NCBI RefSeq assembly: GCF_026151205.1
Contig: NC_087074.1
Coordinates: forward strand, 17,518,712-17,582,711
DNA: 64,000 nucleotides
Origin: Bolinopsis microptera
Lineage: Eukaryota; Ctenophora; Tentaculata; Lobata; Bolinopsidae
Reading direction: 5' to 3'
Under the pieces are notes generated by a model. It worked only from the letters and a program-made list of their open reading frames with translations. It had not been told where the DNA came from and made no database searches. Position 1 is the stretch's first letter, and every line of letters begins with the position of its first letter. Below are positions 33,301 through 48,300 of this stretch, piece by piece. The position numbers and the translations under genes are program-made.

Positions 33301-36300
33301 CACTACTTTAGCCCGGCGAGGCACATAGCCAGAATTGATCAAATGATAGTATCTAGTATCTTCATACAAACGTTCGATTTCCTTAAATATTCATTATTCA
33401 TCTTGCAAACAGTTCATACTTATAATTCCCTGGCTGTTTCCCAGATGTCAGGAATGAATTTATGCCAGAATAAATCAAATGATAATACTTAATAAGTAAT
33501 ATCTCCAAGTCTAATATCGACGTTCGATTTTCTTAAACGTTAAATATTCATCTTGCAAACAGGTTAAACTGATTTCTGGATAGTCCAGTCATTTACGGAC
33601 ATTTTTGGTTCGGTACCTGCAAATTTCTAGATACTCTCGAAACTTTGCACAGACCTTCACAAAGGTATAAATAAACGATTTAAAGACATTTTTACCGTGG
33701 GAAAACCCCAGTACTCAGTAGGGCCACGCTCATATTGACCCAATTACGTAACTAACCCTTTGCTTCTAAAGGTCGTAGAGACTTCGGAATGGGCTTAAAC
33801 GAAGCCGCATATGCATGTTTATATAAGAGTTATTGATCAAAATATGGCGTAAAATATTTATTTCTAGAAAAATTCGCCAAAAACCATTTTGGTACTGGCA
33901 CTATGCCCATTTTACAAACTTTTGATAGGAGCCCGATAGAGTCGGATAGAATGCAAAAGAACCGCAATTGGCACATTTATATATGACTTATGAAGAAACA
34001 TATGCCTTAAAGTGCTAAAATGTTTTTCAGTTATTGGCGAAAAACTGATTTCGGTTCAAGAAATTATGCAAAAATATGGACTATGAAGGTCCTAGAGATT
34101 TTGAAATGAGTGCAGATTGTGCAGAATGGCCATGTTTATATACAACTTATGAAGCAACATGTACCTTAAAAATGTTAAAATGCTTGCTTTTCGAGTTATT
34201 GACATAAAACGGGAGGCAAAAATGGCTAATTTAACCAATTTTGCTCTGCTTTATTGCAAATTTGCAAGAGCAAAATAAGTCGTATATTAAAGTAACTATT
34301 GTGACGGTATAAATGTGCCAATTGCGGTTCTTTTCATTCTATCCGACTCTATCATGCTCCTATCAAAAGTTAGAAAAATGGGCTCAGTGCCAGGCCCAAA
34401 ATGGTTTTTGGCGAATTTTTCTAAAAATAAAGATTTTAGGCCATATGTTGATCAATAACTCTTATATAAACATGCATATGCGGCTTCGTTTAAGCCCATT
34501 CCGAAGTCTCTACGACTTTTAGAAGCAAAGGGTCAGTTGCGTCATTGGGTCAATATGGGCGTGGCCCTACTGGGGTTTCCCCACGGTAAAATTTCTTTAA
34601 ATCGTTTATTTATACCTCTGCAAAGTTTTGAGAGTATCTAGAAATTTTCAGGTAGATATTAGATACTATCATTTGATCAATTCTGGCATGATTCATCGCA
34701 TTCCTGATATGATCTGGGAAACAGCCAGGGAATTATAACCTGTTAGTTCTGGCAGGAAACCAGAAAACGCTTCGTTTCACTTCCCTGTTTTGCGGCGAAA
34801 ATACCTGTTCTGCGGCGAAAAGACCTTAAATAACTAAACTAGGATGTTTCCCAGGAATGAATCAGGGCCCAGGGGACATGCCTGATTACAAGCTGTGGAA
34901 ACATGAGTACTTGTTGAAGCTCGTTATCCTGTGGTGGTACTCGTATATATAAGGCTCAATGAAGGACAAGCCATATCAATCATGGCTACTCCCTCTGTTG
35001 AATACACTACTGGTAAGCGAGGAAAGGACAACGCTCTCGTGGATGGTCAACGCTACACCTTAAACAGAAGAAGGAACGGAACTGATGGAGTCACAAAGAC
35101 CTACTGGACCTGTGTTGTTGTTCCTGGCTGTCAGGCTCGATCGGTGCTTCTAAAAGTTAATTAAAGAAAAATAAGTAGAGTGGAGTGAAAAGTAAAGAAA
35201 AGTCGAGAAAAGTCGATATAAGATAAACTTGTCACTATATGGTGCTGTCACTATATAGTGCGTTTTGCACGCTACATAGTGACAAATATCAGCTGTCATT
35301 ATAAAGTGCTTGTCACTATATAGTGTTGTCACTATATAGTGCGATTACCCGTAAGAACTATTGGTCGTTACCTGGATGAAGGCATTTAATTGCTGTCGGT
35401 GAGACAACTGGTTATATCTAAGTTAGATTACTGTTATTATCTGTACATGAATATACCCAAGACCAGATTAAACAAACTTATATCTATCTTTAATGGGGCA
35501 ACATAGAAGACAGAAGCACGGACTTGGTTCCCTTCTATAAGAGTATAAGAAGTCCCACATACTCCCTATAGATCACCGAATCTTCTTTGAAGTTTGTCTA
35601 TTAACTCAAAAATCAGTTCACGGTACTGCACCTGGTTACCTCAAAGCATTACTGGATGTTATGTAGTGGATACAGAACTTTCAAACACCGTGACCAAGTC
35701 GAAGAGACCGGGTGACCATCTCGTGCTCAAGATACCAAAGAATAAAAAGTCCAAAGTTGATGACAGACGTTTCTCACGTCATGCACCGGTTGCATGGAAC
35801 TCTCTTCCAATGATGTTGAGATGTATTATTGATACCAACAGTTTCAAGCGAATGTTAAAGAACCATTTATATAATCAGTTTTGATGTCTTTTATTTCCAT
35901 TTGTCTCCACTTTGCAAGACACATTGGTTTTTATTTTTTACCGCACTCCATTTTATGTCTTGATCTTTACCTTTCTACTTATTTACTTTAGGTATGGTTT
36001 CTGCTTCTACTTGGTTTAGTGTGGTTTACAATAAAACTATAAACGATGTTTTAGTTTGGTCTTTGCCTGATAATGAGTTATACTTTTGTTCACATTTACA
36101 CATTTGCTCACATCACTCACAGTCTGTCTGACATGGTTAACCACCTTCCTTGTGTTGTTGGGGATATAAATACCTCATTTCATTTCATATAACGACAGAC
36201 ATCTATTGCAGGCACGAGCTGTATTGAACGTTAAACCCAAACAGGTTTTTGTGGGCTCCTGCATTCCTGTTGTGATCGAGTTGAAGTTATAACCACACAA

Positions 36301-39300
36301 CGATTATACTTGTTCATAATCCACATTTTTTAGGGAGCAGATAAGAAGAGCCACAACCAGTACGCCATGATGCCATGATGCCATGATGCCATGATGCCAT
36401 GATTTCATAGCAATCGAAAGATTGCGAATTTGTAGTTCAAGCCGTGCTATATTAAGACGCAATGAAACTATCGGACCACGATGTATGGGGAGTGGGGACT
36501 TGCCACCCCATGGCAACATTAAAATATATCGACTCTGTTACATCGTTTCCTGTTAATATAAAACTCCGTTACAAATTGAACTGGGATCTGGCAATACTAC
36601 ACCTTAGATCAATAAAATATGATAAAGTAATGTATAACTAGACTTAAGTAAAAGTCTGATAGAATATAGAAAACAAAATAGTTTACTGCTTAAAAGCTTA
36701 ATAATAAACTGTGAAAGAGTGGTCAACGTAAATAAAACTGTTCCGATACAACCGATATGTCATTAATCAATGAACTTGATGTGTAAGCTGTGAGCTACGG
36801 TATCCGTTAAGTCCATGCAGCCCCGACCATTCAGCTAAATGGTCGGGAAGCCTTGATTGAGGGTTAAATATGGAGCTGTACTCGCGTAGGGAAACGCAGG
36901 GTGAAAATAGTCTGGTATGTATTACAATAGTCTGCTATGTATTCATACTTATTACTTATAATCCTGGATGTTTCCCAGATGTCAGGAATGAATCCTGCCA
37001 GTATCATAACCAAATGATAATATCTAATCTTCATACAGACGTTGATTTATCCTAACGACAAAATAGACAAACTTATATGGTCATGTCACATGATCGAAAA
37101 AGTTTTTAGTCGATAACTCGCCAGGCCCGGGGGAGCATTTTAACCCTATGTCATGGGGGGTGATTCGGAATAAATCGATTCAAGCTGTACTGGTTTCAAC
37201 TTTTTTTAAATGTCGAAGTTCGAGTGCAGAGTGATTTAGTACGCTTGCTTGCAAACAGGTTATACTTTCGGGTTTCCCAGAATCCAGATATCAGGAATGA
37301 TAGCAGCTAGGAATGTGTGGGAAGCAAGTCGTTGTTTACTGTACGGTCCGCGGCAGTGTCCTGACAAAGGGTACCGCAGGCGGATGGGGCATCAGAGGGG
37401 GTCCAACTTAACGTGCAGTAGACGCGAAAATATAATATTTGGAGGTTCAAAAAGCTCCAGGGAATGCTAGCAAGCTGTACAGGAGGGGGCACTAACAAGC
37501 TGTAGAGGGGGGCGTTAACAAGCTGTAAAGGGGGGGGGGGGGGGGGGGGGGCGCTAACAACAAATATTTGTGGGTTCAAAAAGCTCCAGGGAATGCTAAC
37601 AAGCTATAGAGGAGGGAGGCGCTAACAAGCTGTAGAGGGGGGAGGCGCTAACAAGCTGTAGAGGGGGGGGGGGGGGGCGCTAACAAGCTGTAGATGGGGG
37701 GGGGGGCTAACAAGCTGTAGAGGGGGGGGGGGGCTAACAAGCTGTAGAGGAGGGGCGCTAAAAGCTGTAGATGGGGGGGGGGGGGGCGCTAACAAGCTGT
37801 AGATGGGGGGGGGGCTAACAAGCTGTAGAGGGGGGGGGGGGCTAACAAGCTGTAGAGGGGGGCGCTAACAAGCTGTAGAGGGGGGCGCTAACAAGCTGTA
37901 GAGGGGGGCGCTAACAAGCTGTAGAGGGGGGCCCTAACAAGCTGCCTCATTTTTAGAATTTTTTAGGACGTCAAAAATTATGTGAATCTTTGCTGCCGCC
38001 CAGGTGTTTTGATGGTAGTAAGCATACAGCTTACTTAAGTTTACCGTTGAGAGGCAGTCCCCTGTCCCTCCCTATTCAGGAGAACCTGATGCATGACCCA
38101 CAGTACTATCTTACTATGTAAATATCTCATTAAACAGTGTTAAGATCTCTACTTTCTTTCTATGGTTCATTTGAAACTATAGCTACCATTCCTGTGGTGC
38201 TAGACCCTATATAGCTGCAGCCCGGCAAGGAAGGGCGTAGCACGGAATCTCACCCATCGTATGAAATATGAATAAACCCCTACCCTATGCATGCTATGTA
38301 TTCTAATAGTAATGGACAGACATGGGAATGCAAATGCCTGGGAAAAATTCTTGCATATATCCTGGATTTCTTGGGGGTGTCCAACCCCAAAAAAACCCAT
38401 TTCCAAAATGGAAATTTCAGGTAAAGTTGTGTTTTTTTGGGTTTTTGAAGACAAAATGTTAGAATTGAGGGCCAGTATTGAGTATAGGTCAGTGAACTCT
38501 TACTTGATTAGAAAACATTGAAAATAGTGCCTAGGGGTTTTGTTTTCAATGTAGTCGAATAACATAAAAAGTTACAAAAAAAATCCAAAAAACCCCAAAA
38601 AATCCATTCCCAAAATGGAAATTTGAGGTAAAATGAGTTTTTTTGGGGTTGGACACCCCCCTTTTCTTGCATATACCTGAATTTCCAGAATCTTCGTCCC
38701 AGTCCCTAAAAATAACATTATAACCTGCGACAAATGTAATTACTGTCTGATAGATTCCATTAACTGAAGTGAGGTTAGTCCTACAAGCCGGGGAGTGTGT
38801 ATCACCTGTCGGGGAGTGTGTATCACCAGTCGGGGGCAGCAGAATAGTCTCATAAAATGTCAAATGCAGTTGATCAGTGTTCAGGCAGAGATTTCAGACT
38901 GTAAGACTGAACAACTTGAAACGTTAAAGAACACTGTCAAGAAGTCTGTCGTTGGGTCATCAGCTCGGAAACACTGAAGAGCGTAGTCAAAGAGGACCGC
39001 AGTCACAACGTCGTTGTATTTGGTCTGTCAAAAGAGAGCGATAGCGAACTTATTGACACAGTAGTATAGCGAAGTTTTTCAAAACATTGGACAGAAACCG
39101 AAGATCGTTGAAGCGTGTCGAATTGGCGAGAAATATAAGTACAATGCGGTTACCGCCCGGGCCCCCCCGCCCGTCAAAGTGAAAGTATCAAGCTCAATTG
39201 TGGTTGATCAGCTTGTTACCAACGCCAAGAATCTGCAGATAACAGAGAAGTTTAAATCTGGTGTCGTCTGTCCAGATCGATCTCCTGAAAAACGTCAGAT

Positions 39301-42300
39301 CCAAAGAGACTTAGTCAAGGAAATGAAGGATAGAGCGGCAAATGAGAAGAACAAAGTGTTTTTCATAAAGGCTGGTAAAATTCATCGCGAAGATAAGACT
39401 GCAGCTGTGGGATAACAGAGTTTTCAATTATTTTTGTGGCGAATCGATTGTTTCGAGATGACATTTCTAGCTCGAGTTTTTGCAACATGTTGTAACATAA
39501 AGTTTTTGCTATTTTTGAGTAATCATACAGGACTGAACAGTCCTCGGGAGCCTACTTAGCATGTTAATTTATAACTTGCACATCTAGTTGCATTAATCTG
39601 TAGAAAAGTTTTCTTATAATGTTTATTTATTATCCTTTAAAAAATTATAATATTATGTTATATACCTATTTTTTTGAAAATGGTCATTAGCACCACCGGC
39701 ACCGTCCGGGCCAACAACAGAGATAATGTATCATGTATCTGCACCACGGATACATCAACAAAATAATCATATAACCAGATTTTCGAGTTAAAGGATATGC
39801 AAATATGGTTATTAATGACTACTAGGACTTTAAAACTTACCAACGTCAAATACACGGATGTTAGCGTTAGGTTGCTGCGCGTACCAGTAAGTCCAGTACT
39901 CATGTTCTTTCCTTCTGTCTTGGTTTCTGAATACCAAATGAACTATCGACTGAAAACATTTGAGTAGCAACTCACAGACTGCACAAGCTTGTAAACTTTA
40001 TACTAAACTTGATACTACAACATCTTGACAAAATAAGGTTGCCATAGTCCGGTAGAATAACTAGAATGTGCTACGTAGTTGGTTAATTTTACCTTGACTT
40101 TCAGGTTGAAGTCGAGTCTGTCTCGAGTGTTTGGGTTGGAGAGGAAATTTATCTTGTAGTATTGCCCTGAAGTATCTCAATACATCTTCTGCTATATCTT
40201 AGTTTTTGAAGAAATTATTCAAACAAATATTTTGTTTTGCTTTTTAGGAAGTGCTGAGTAAAATAAAACAAGTGTCGAAAAAATAAAACAAGTGAGATAT
40301 TATTATTAAATTAAGTAATTAAGAACCTTACCTTTGTTGAGGTATGTCAAAGTATCATCACCCTTTTTCTGAACGATCGAAATTGGCGCATCGAGAATGA
40401 ACTCGTATCTGAAAAGATAATTAGTTTATTGGACTTAGAAGTGACATTAGTGCATCGGAAGTTCACTACTAGCTGAAATTGTAAATACTGATTAGATATA
40501 TTAGTAATCTTAACTTGGAGGGAATAACAATTTCAAAATCAACACTGAATGATAAGACGTATGATTGTATTATATGACAACTTCTAACGCAAAGAAAGAA
40601 TTTGATCGGATAGTAAGAGTGTGCGCAAAGTTTCATGAAAAATAAAAATTTTGAAATTTAAAAAATAAAAAAATCACTCACTTACAACCTACAAAGGATG
40701 AGCTCATGAAGTAAATTAGAGAAATTCTGAGAAAAACCTGACCCTTCAAGAAAATGGATCAAAGAAAAACTATTCATAAGCTCACAGAAAATGATCAAGC
40801 CTAAAGAATTTCAATGAAAATTTCGTTGAAAGGGGATGGTTAAAACATAAAGATAAATTAGAGAAATTCTGAAAAAAAACCCTTCAAGAAAATCAATCAA
40901 AGAAAAACAATCAATATGCTCACGGCAAATGATCCAGCCTGAAGAATTTCATTCAAAATTTGGTTGAAAGGGGAAGGTAAGCACCCGGAACTGTATATCT
41001 GTGTGTGACTTACCTAAATAGAAAGGGCCAGTGGTCTTAGGACGCGCGGACACGAATGTCCGGCAGACCACTGACCCACTTGGCCTTTTTCCATGCACTG
41101 GAAAGGGTTAAATAGTACAAGCTTGGAATAAAGCTGTATAAATGAAGTGTATCCTCTGATCGCTCCTGAAATTGCAGTGTAAGTTGAAAGTTAGGGGCCG
41201 TAATACAGTGTGTTGCTCGGTAGCTTAAAATTGACCAATTTTCATGACACTTTACTAGCTGTAGGGGGGTTAGTCCTCTTAAATCAGAACAAAAAAGTGC
41301 TGCATTTCATAAGGTGGATTCGTTACACTAATCCATACTTTTCGTAGTCCGCGCGCTTTTCCTTATAGTTATAAGATGCCTAATCAAGGATAAAAACACT
41401 AAGATGGTTCTAACTGTTCTAACCTGACTGACTCATCCTCGTCATAAACAGTAGTTGAAGTTTGAACCAATAAAATTGATGAAAAGGTGGACGTCAGGTT
41501 TTAGGTATTAGGTAGCGTAGTTATGGATTTATTTTATTTTACTTTATTAGATCCTATTTGTTAGTAGCAACATTTGCCGCTACGTTTATATATCCCATGC
41601 TAAAATATGGATTCGGGGAGCTATAGGCCAAAGGGCAGGGTAGTATTCGCCAAAAAGAGAGCAGAGTGGCCTGGAGAGGAGGGTTGAGCGAGCGCAGGAA
41701 ACTATTTCTAAGAAATAAACGAAGCTCCGCCAAAATTGAGAATTTAAACACAGCGAATCCACCGAAAGAATGAATAAAAGGGTAAATAGATGAGCCGGGT
41801 CGAAACTCACTTGTATTGGTTGTTGAAGATAGACATGTTCTGATTGGGGGATGAGGTGTTGGCAGCGACGTGAGCCAGCAACTGTTTGTCGAGATCCTTG
41901 AGAGTAAGCGTTCCGCCGTCTCCGCCCCCGTCACTGGTAACTTCCCTGAAAGGAGACGGGGGCACGTCAGGGTTCATTCTCGAATGTTCAAGAATTTGGA
42001 ACAACCGTATGTTCGAATATCTGAATATTCGGATTAGCAAGTTCTCGGACTTTCGTTGGTCAAGTACTCGGTTAATCGAACATTGGGTTCAAGTACTTGA
42101 ATGTTATACTCGGCTAACTAAACGCCGAATATCGAGAGTTTTTGATATCTCTATGTAAACTTGATTTTCCTTTGTTTCAGTTCATCAAATTGAGTTTGTC
42201 GGATCTATTTATGATTCGAAACCTCGCAAACGCTTCAGTCTGGATATGATTCTTTTTTGAAGAGGCATAATTGGAGCAATCTAATCACAATAATACCATG

Positions 42301-45300
42301 ATTAGATACAATGATTAGATACAATGATTAGATAGATAAAGAGAAGTAGATAGTGGTAACCAAATTCAGCGATAAAAACATGGCACACTTTTACAAGGTA
42401 AGGGTATATTTATTGTCATCAGGACATCTGCTTTCTATTTTAGCATATTATCTTACATTAATAAACTGTTTATAAACATACAATAAGCTGCGTTTAATAA
42501 AACGTGATGACGAGATGAAATACTTACAACTGGTCATCCGTGTTTGCTGAGATACATGGAGCGGATAGGGATCTTTCTGTTGGCATGGCTGGCATCGTGA
42601 ACTGAAAAGACTGGCGTCACATATAGATCTGCTCTCGGAAAATTTACTCGAGATTGCGATAAACAATATATTTAACAAACATCTTACAGTTTACGTTAAC
42701 TTTAACGGTGCGTGATGTCATGAGAGGGTCAGCCTAATACGGTGTGAATAATTCACGATTAATTCACGATTAAAGCACGATTGATTATGGTCTCACGCAC
42801 AATACTTGAGTCCTTGTTATGTTGGCCACGTTTATTATTGTCAGGTCCTTCACATCCTTTCTACTACATGACCGACAAACAATTACGAAAGTGAAGAAAT
42901 AGAATTACTTCCTTTTGATCTAATTTCCGGGATATTTCACATTATCTTTGCGACATTGTTAGTGTATCTAACTTGCATCGGTCCGTTACTGTCGCGTGAT
43001 TTTAGTTTGACACTCTCATAGGCTGGCCTTGATGGCAATAAGTAGGACCGGGATCGGAGAGTTAAAAGTCTATAGTTCTGAGATGGTAGTTGAGTCTCAA
43101 CAAGAGCTATGCCTGACACCCCGGATAATTTCACATTCTTGCGAAAATATTATTTAGCATATTTTGCAGTCTGCAGATTAGATTTAAAATCTAATCAAAC
43201 TTTCATACTTTCCATGATTCTCATTTTGGGGAGGATTTATAATGTAGAAAAATATTCCAGATTTTCCAGAAAATTGAATTATGGCTCTAGTTTAATGCAA
43301 CCTCGCCTAACGACAAAATCTGCTAGATTTAGATTACACGTCTGATAACAAGTTAAGGGATCTCCTATTACAAGATTAAATCTAGTGAGACTGTATCCTC
43401 ATGTGACACTTCCTGCGTTAGTTACTACTAGTAATCTAACTGGTGTTGAGTGACCAGTCTTAGTCACACTTAATATCTAATGGAAGTAACGTAAGTACGT
43501 TTCAAAATCAAGCAATTTAATTGTTTCAATTTATATGATGAACTCGTGAAAGGACCTTATGATCAATCATTGATGTTAAATATATCAGGCTAACTTGTAT
43601 AGTTTACTATGCGTAAATTTGGGTGCACCTGAAAGTAATATTCTGATCGGTTGACACTGGACACCTACAAAAGAGTTCTGATAAGAAACTTTTCTTCAGA
43701 AATTATGTTCACACTGTGAAGAGTCAAGTCCTGCTACGGTTTCCTTACTTTCAAACTGAATAGAAGGTATAAAATCAAGAAGCACCTTGCTTGACTCCTA
43801 CGGATTTCGCCTAAGATAATTTATTGTGTAATCTTAAATCTGCCACTCGTTTCAAATATTGGGTGCTCATTCCACAAATAATTGTCGCACTGTATGAATA
43901 TCTGAATCTCCACAGAAAGCAAATCCAATTTGGTGCGTATGAAATAATTCCATAACTTACTTGATCTACACTAATTTAACATTTCGAAACCAAAAATGAA
44001 CGGAGAATCGTTTAAGGTCACTTCCGAGGCACCTCGACAAAAGCTACTCACGGCCACCAGCCACGCTATTGTGTTTTTTTAACGGAGAAATGAGGCAGTA
44101 GCGTTTTTGATTTTTTAAAGTGCATATGCTGATTCTGAATACATTGCAAAACATTGAAAAGGTCTGATCTCGATTCTTGAAGTGTGAAAGAAGTTACTGC
44201 GATGCGCGCAAATTGGGGAGTATGCTTTCTGTGATATAATTATAGACTTCGCCAGTTTCTGTCTGAGCTTGTGACGTGGTAAAATGTAGCTCTCGATGAT
44301 AGTTAAAAATAACCCCACTACTACTGCTACCTACTAAACACTGCACAGATTAGAGATAATTGAAGTTATCTAACCACGCTAATTGAATTGAAATTCTTGC
44401 GGATTGTGGCAAATCGGGCGGTTATTTTAGTAGCAAACTGTTAATACAAATGTAATAGAAATACTAGGTGGTATTATAAGCACATCTTATATATGCTCCG
44501 ATCAAGTGATATTAATTCTAACTTACTCACATAAATCATAATATGGGTTCGTTTATATATTGATTATTCATAATTGCATTTCGACAGTGCCATCAGCTGA
44601 AAGCTTCAAAATGCATTCCAGTCCTTGGTATTGATATGATTGCTAACAGAAAGATATGATGAATGAAAACTGACACGTGTTGAGCTCTGGGTCAAGCTGA
44701 GAGAACGGAATTTAGATCACATCAAGGCCAGGAAACGTCGAGATACTGTATATCAATCTAACTTCATCATGTGCGCGCAGCAATCTATGCGCGCGCGATT
44801 TCAGCAACCATGCTATTTTACTTCCACTGTTGCATGATTTTTACTGCAGAATAAATTTCGCGCGCTCCATGAACGTATTTTGTTAGTGACAGAGGATGTT
44901 TTCTTCCGAATTGTAACGCTGCCTGAATCTGCATTTATATATATTGAGAGACAAGAAGGAACTCCATCTTAGGACGCCAGGACGAAGGAGGATCAAGGTT
45001 CCTCGGACTGCATTTAATCAATTTTTAATGATAGATAAATTTAATAGATTAGTTTAAAACGAATCTTAACGAAAGATTGCGCGTTTTCCATCAGTGGCAT
45101 TTTGTTCATATCTTAAAATAGTTCACGCCCTAATCCAATAAAATAATAAACCTAAAACAGCTCAACGCCCTAATTTAATTTACTCACAATCAGATATGAA
45201 CGTGTTCGGAGTAAGATATCACTGTAGTGTGATGTTTGGTGGTTTTTGGTGGTTTTAGATGGTTTAGTATGTGTATTCCCACTGTAACACTGTTAGTGGT

Positions 45301-48300
45301 TACTGGAGTGTGCAAAAAACAATACGAACCGTAAAATAAATTGATTTTCTGCCATGATGTCGTAAAAGACAAACAAAAAGGGACCTAAAACCTTCTTTCC
45401 TCCATTCTCTTCGTAAAATAAAGGATCGCTCTTTGATGACGAGTGTCGTCGAGATCGGCCACGCAATCGTCTCCCGATTTAAAATTTGCAGTCACACAAT
45501 GACCAATGTTTGTTTTCGCCTCTCCTATGACACACTTTATTAATAACTGAAAATGTGTGACCTCCCAAGATTGAAACCCGGTAATATTTTATGGCTCAGG
45601 TCGACCAGAAGAATGCTTGAATAGAAAAATGTGTGCCTCGAATTTGATACACCCGTTGGGATGTTTTCGGTACACAGATTTGTATGATCACGCAGTGGTA
45701 CAAGGTATGAACGCATGTACCTCTTTTGTACCTGCTGAGCCACTGGCGTAGGTACCATTTCCGGTGGTATCGTCTTATCACTTCTCTTTCTAACTTTATC
45801 TGGCCCGAATTCATTCGATTTGAGGTCAAGTTTGTCTAAGGTTACAACAAGATAACGGTTAATTGTACAGTTTCAGAGAATTGGAGTTTGAAATCGCCTT
45901 AACGTAATCTGTCCGTAATAGCGCCCGAGGAAAGTCATAACTTAATTATTAAGAGGGGTATGTCTTTTTGTCAGAACAAATTCATACATTATGCCAGCCA
46001 GAAGATTGTTAGATTATGTAGCAAAGGTTTTAAGTGTAACATCACGAGAACTTACAATCACTATGGCAAGGAATTTTCACGGACTTAATGATGAACTATT
46101 ACTAATTAATGATGAACTTCTAATATTACTTAATTGTTGAACAAATCTAGTATATTTTGAGAAAGTAGGTGGTGTGTGAACACTGAATTTATCTTAATAA
46201 CATTCTGTGATTTGCAGCACAAGGAATCCGGCTTCTAATCAGTGGCGTAACGTTGCACTTTGGCGCTCCTCACTGAAAAAGCAGCCCCCTGTTGGCGCCC
46301 CTCCCCTCTTAAAATTGGACAAATTAGATGATTTTAGACGATACACTGGTAAAATCTCTAAAAAAAGTGTGTTTCTAGAGTTCTAGAGAAAAACGCGCAG
46401 TTTTGCTAGTACTGCAGTTAAGTTTTTCAAACTTGTCTCACATTCAAACGACGATTTGGTGCCCCCTAAGATGCCCCCCCCCCCAGCACCCCTGCACAGC
46501 GGGGTCAGCGGGACCCTACGTTACGCCACTGCTTCTGATCTTTTGATAGGGTCTCCAATATAGCACTGTTATCTACTACTCCAAATTAAAGGTGAAAACT
46601 GTTAAAAATTAAATTGTAATCAAATTGGTTGTTTATTAATAACATCTGAAGCTTGAAAATAACAATTTAAAATCATGCGTATTAACGATTTTATAATATA
46701 CCGACCTTATTTAGTTGATGTAAAGCGGCATTGAGTGGCAAGCCTAACTGTTCAACTGTAAGTCATATGCATAGAGATTTTTCAAATAATTTGGTTTCGA
46801 CTTCAGATCTCGATCCTATAGATATAAATGATGATGCTTATAAATGGTGAGATAAACGAGAATAAAAGAGAAAGGGATTGTTTAATGAGCCTATCAACGA
46901 TATGAATTAATAACAGAAAACATACAAGGTTTCTTTAAAAAGAGATCTAAAAAAATCGCAATTAAAAAGAGTTTTGAAACAACAAGCGTGTTCTATTCGC
47001 CAAGTTTCTGTGCCTATAAAACACACCAACTTACGAACTAAAGTATTAAAATAAATATAAATAAAGACACAGCTGAATTTAAAACCCAACAGAAGGTGGC
47101 ATTGCTTTGCTGCAAGTACTGGCACCAGTACCACTGACGGTAAAATAAAGGGACTATTGCCGAATGATTAAATTAACTAGCAGTATCCCGTCCTACGGAC
47201 TATTTGTCCAGCTTCGAAAATAAAAGTACATTTTAAGACAGCAAAAACATTCAAAGCCCCCGGCCGTTATAGCTAATAGCTTCAACACTCCATTTCGCGC
47301 CCTCCATATAGTTATGTAAACCCTCTATTTCGCTTCCTACATATTATATGTAGTTGAATAGAGTTGAAATATAGACGACCCTAATACACCGAGACTTCAC
47401 GGTGCATTGAAATTACAAGGAATAAGATTTCGGGCGAGAGATGAAAAATCAGGTACTGAGATGCTAAATATCTGCAAAGTGGACATTAAATATCAAGTTC
47501 CTGATTACATTCTCAAAATTTAATCATGTAGTACGTGGGTAAGTGTTCAATGGCATTCTACGAGGGAGAGACCGTGTTCTTCAGTTAGACTTAGATTCTT
47601 ATATTGAAAGTTGGAATCTTAACAGTTTTTGAAACCCACTAATGATATGATGAAACCCACTAATGATATGATGATTTGTGAACGAAAATAAGGGAATTTT
47701 TTTCGAAAACCGCCACATTTCGTACCCAAAATTAAATCATGGTACGTATTTGGGGATTGTATTTGGGGATTTTTTCATCTCCTTATTTTACAAAAATGGA
47801 GCCCAATATTTGAGAAAATGAAATACAAAGATCTTCTCTGATAAGCTGTTTCATCTTGTAAACAATTTCTCCGGAGCCTTTGTTAGTTAGCCTCAACTTA
47901 ACTTTTAATCCTCCAAACTTAGTACCGTACGTGACGTTGTGGGGTGGGTCATATTTTTGTCCAAAACACAGTTAGTATTTTTGTACTAAGTGGTGGGTCT
48001 GCTGCTCATTTCCCAGAAAAACAGTTAGTACATGGTACTAAGGGGGGTGTCCAACCCTAAAAAAACCCATTTTACCTCGAATTTCAATTTTGGGAATGGG
48101 TTTTGAGGTTTTCCCCCCTTTTTTTACCGCGAAGGGGGTGCAGGTGGGTGGGTCTTTTGAAAAATTCCGAAATAACACTTAGTCGACGACGTTACGTACA
48201 GAACTTAGTATCTTCCACTACTCCCGAAATTTCACCGCCAGTATAGTAAATACAGAGCTTACTTACTTTTAATCATAATGGAACGTGTCCAAAATCATTT

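Noticed and set aside
41554-41934. Minus-strand 126-codon frame overlapping GRHL exon 6
   Set aside because: Different frame from the exon and continues into the intron; the GRHL frame explains the conserved part.
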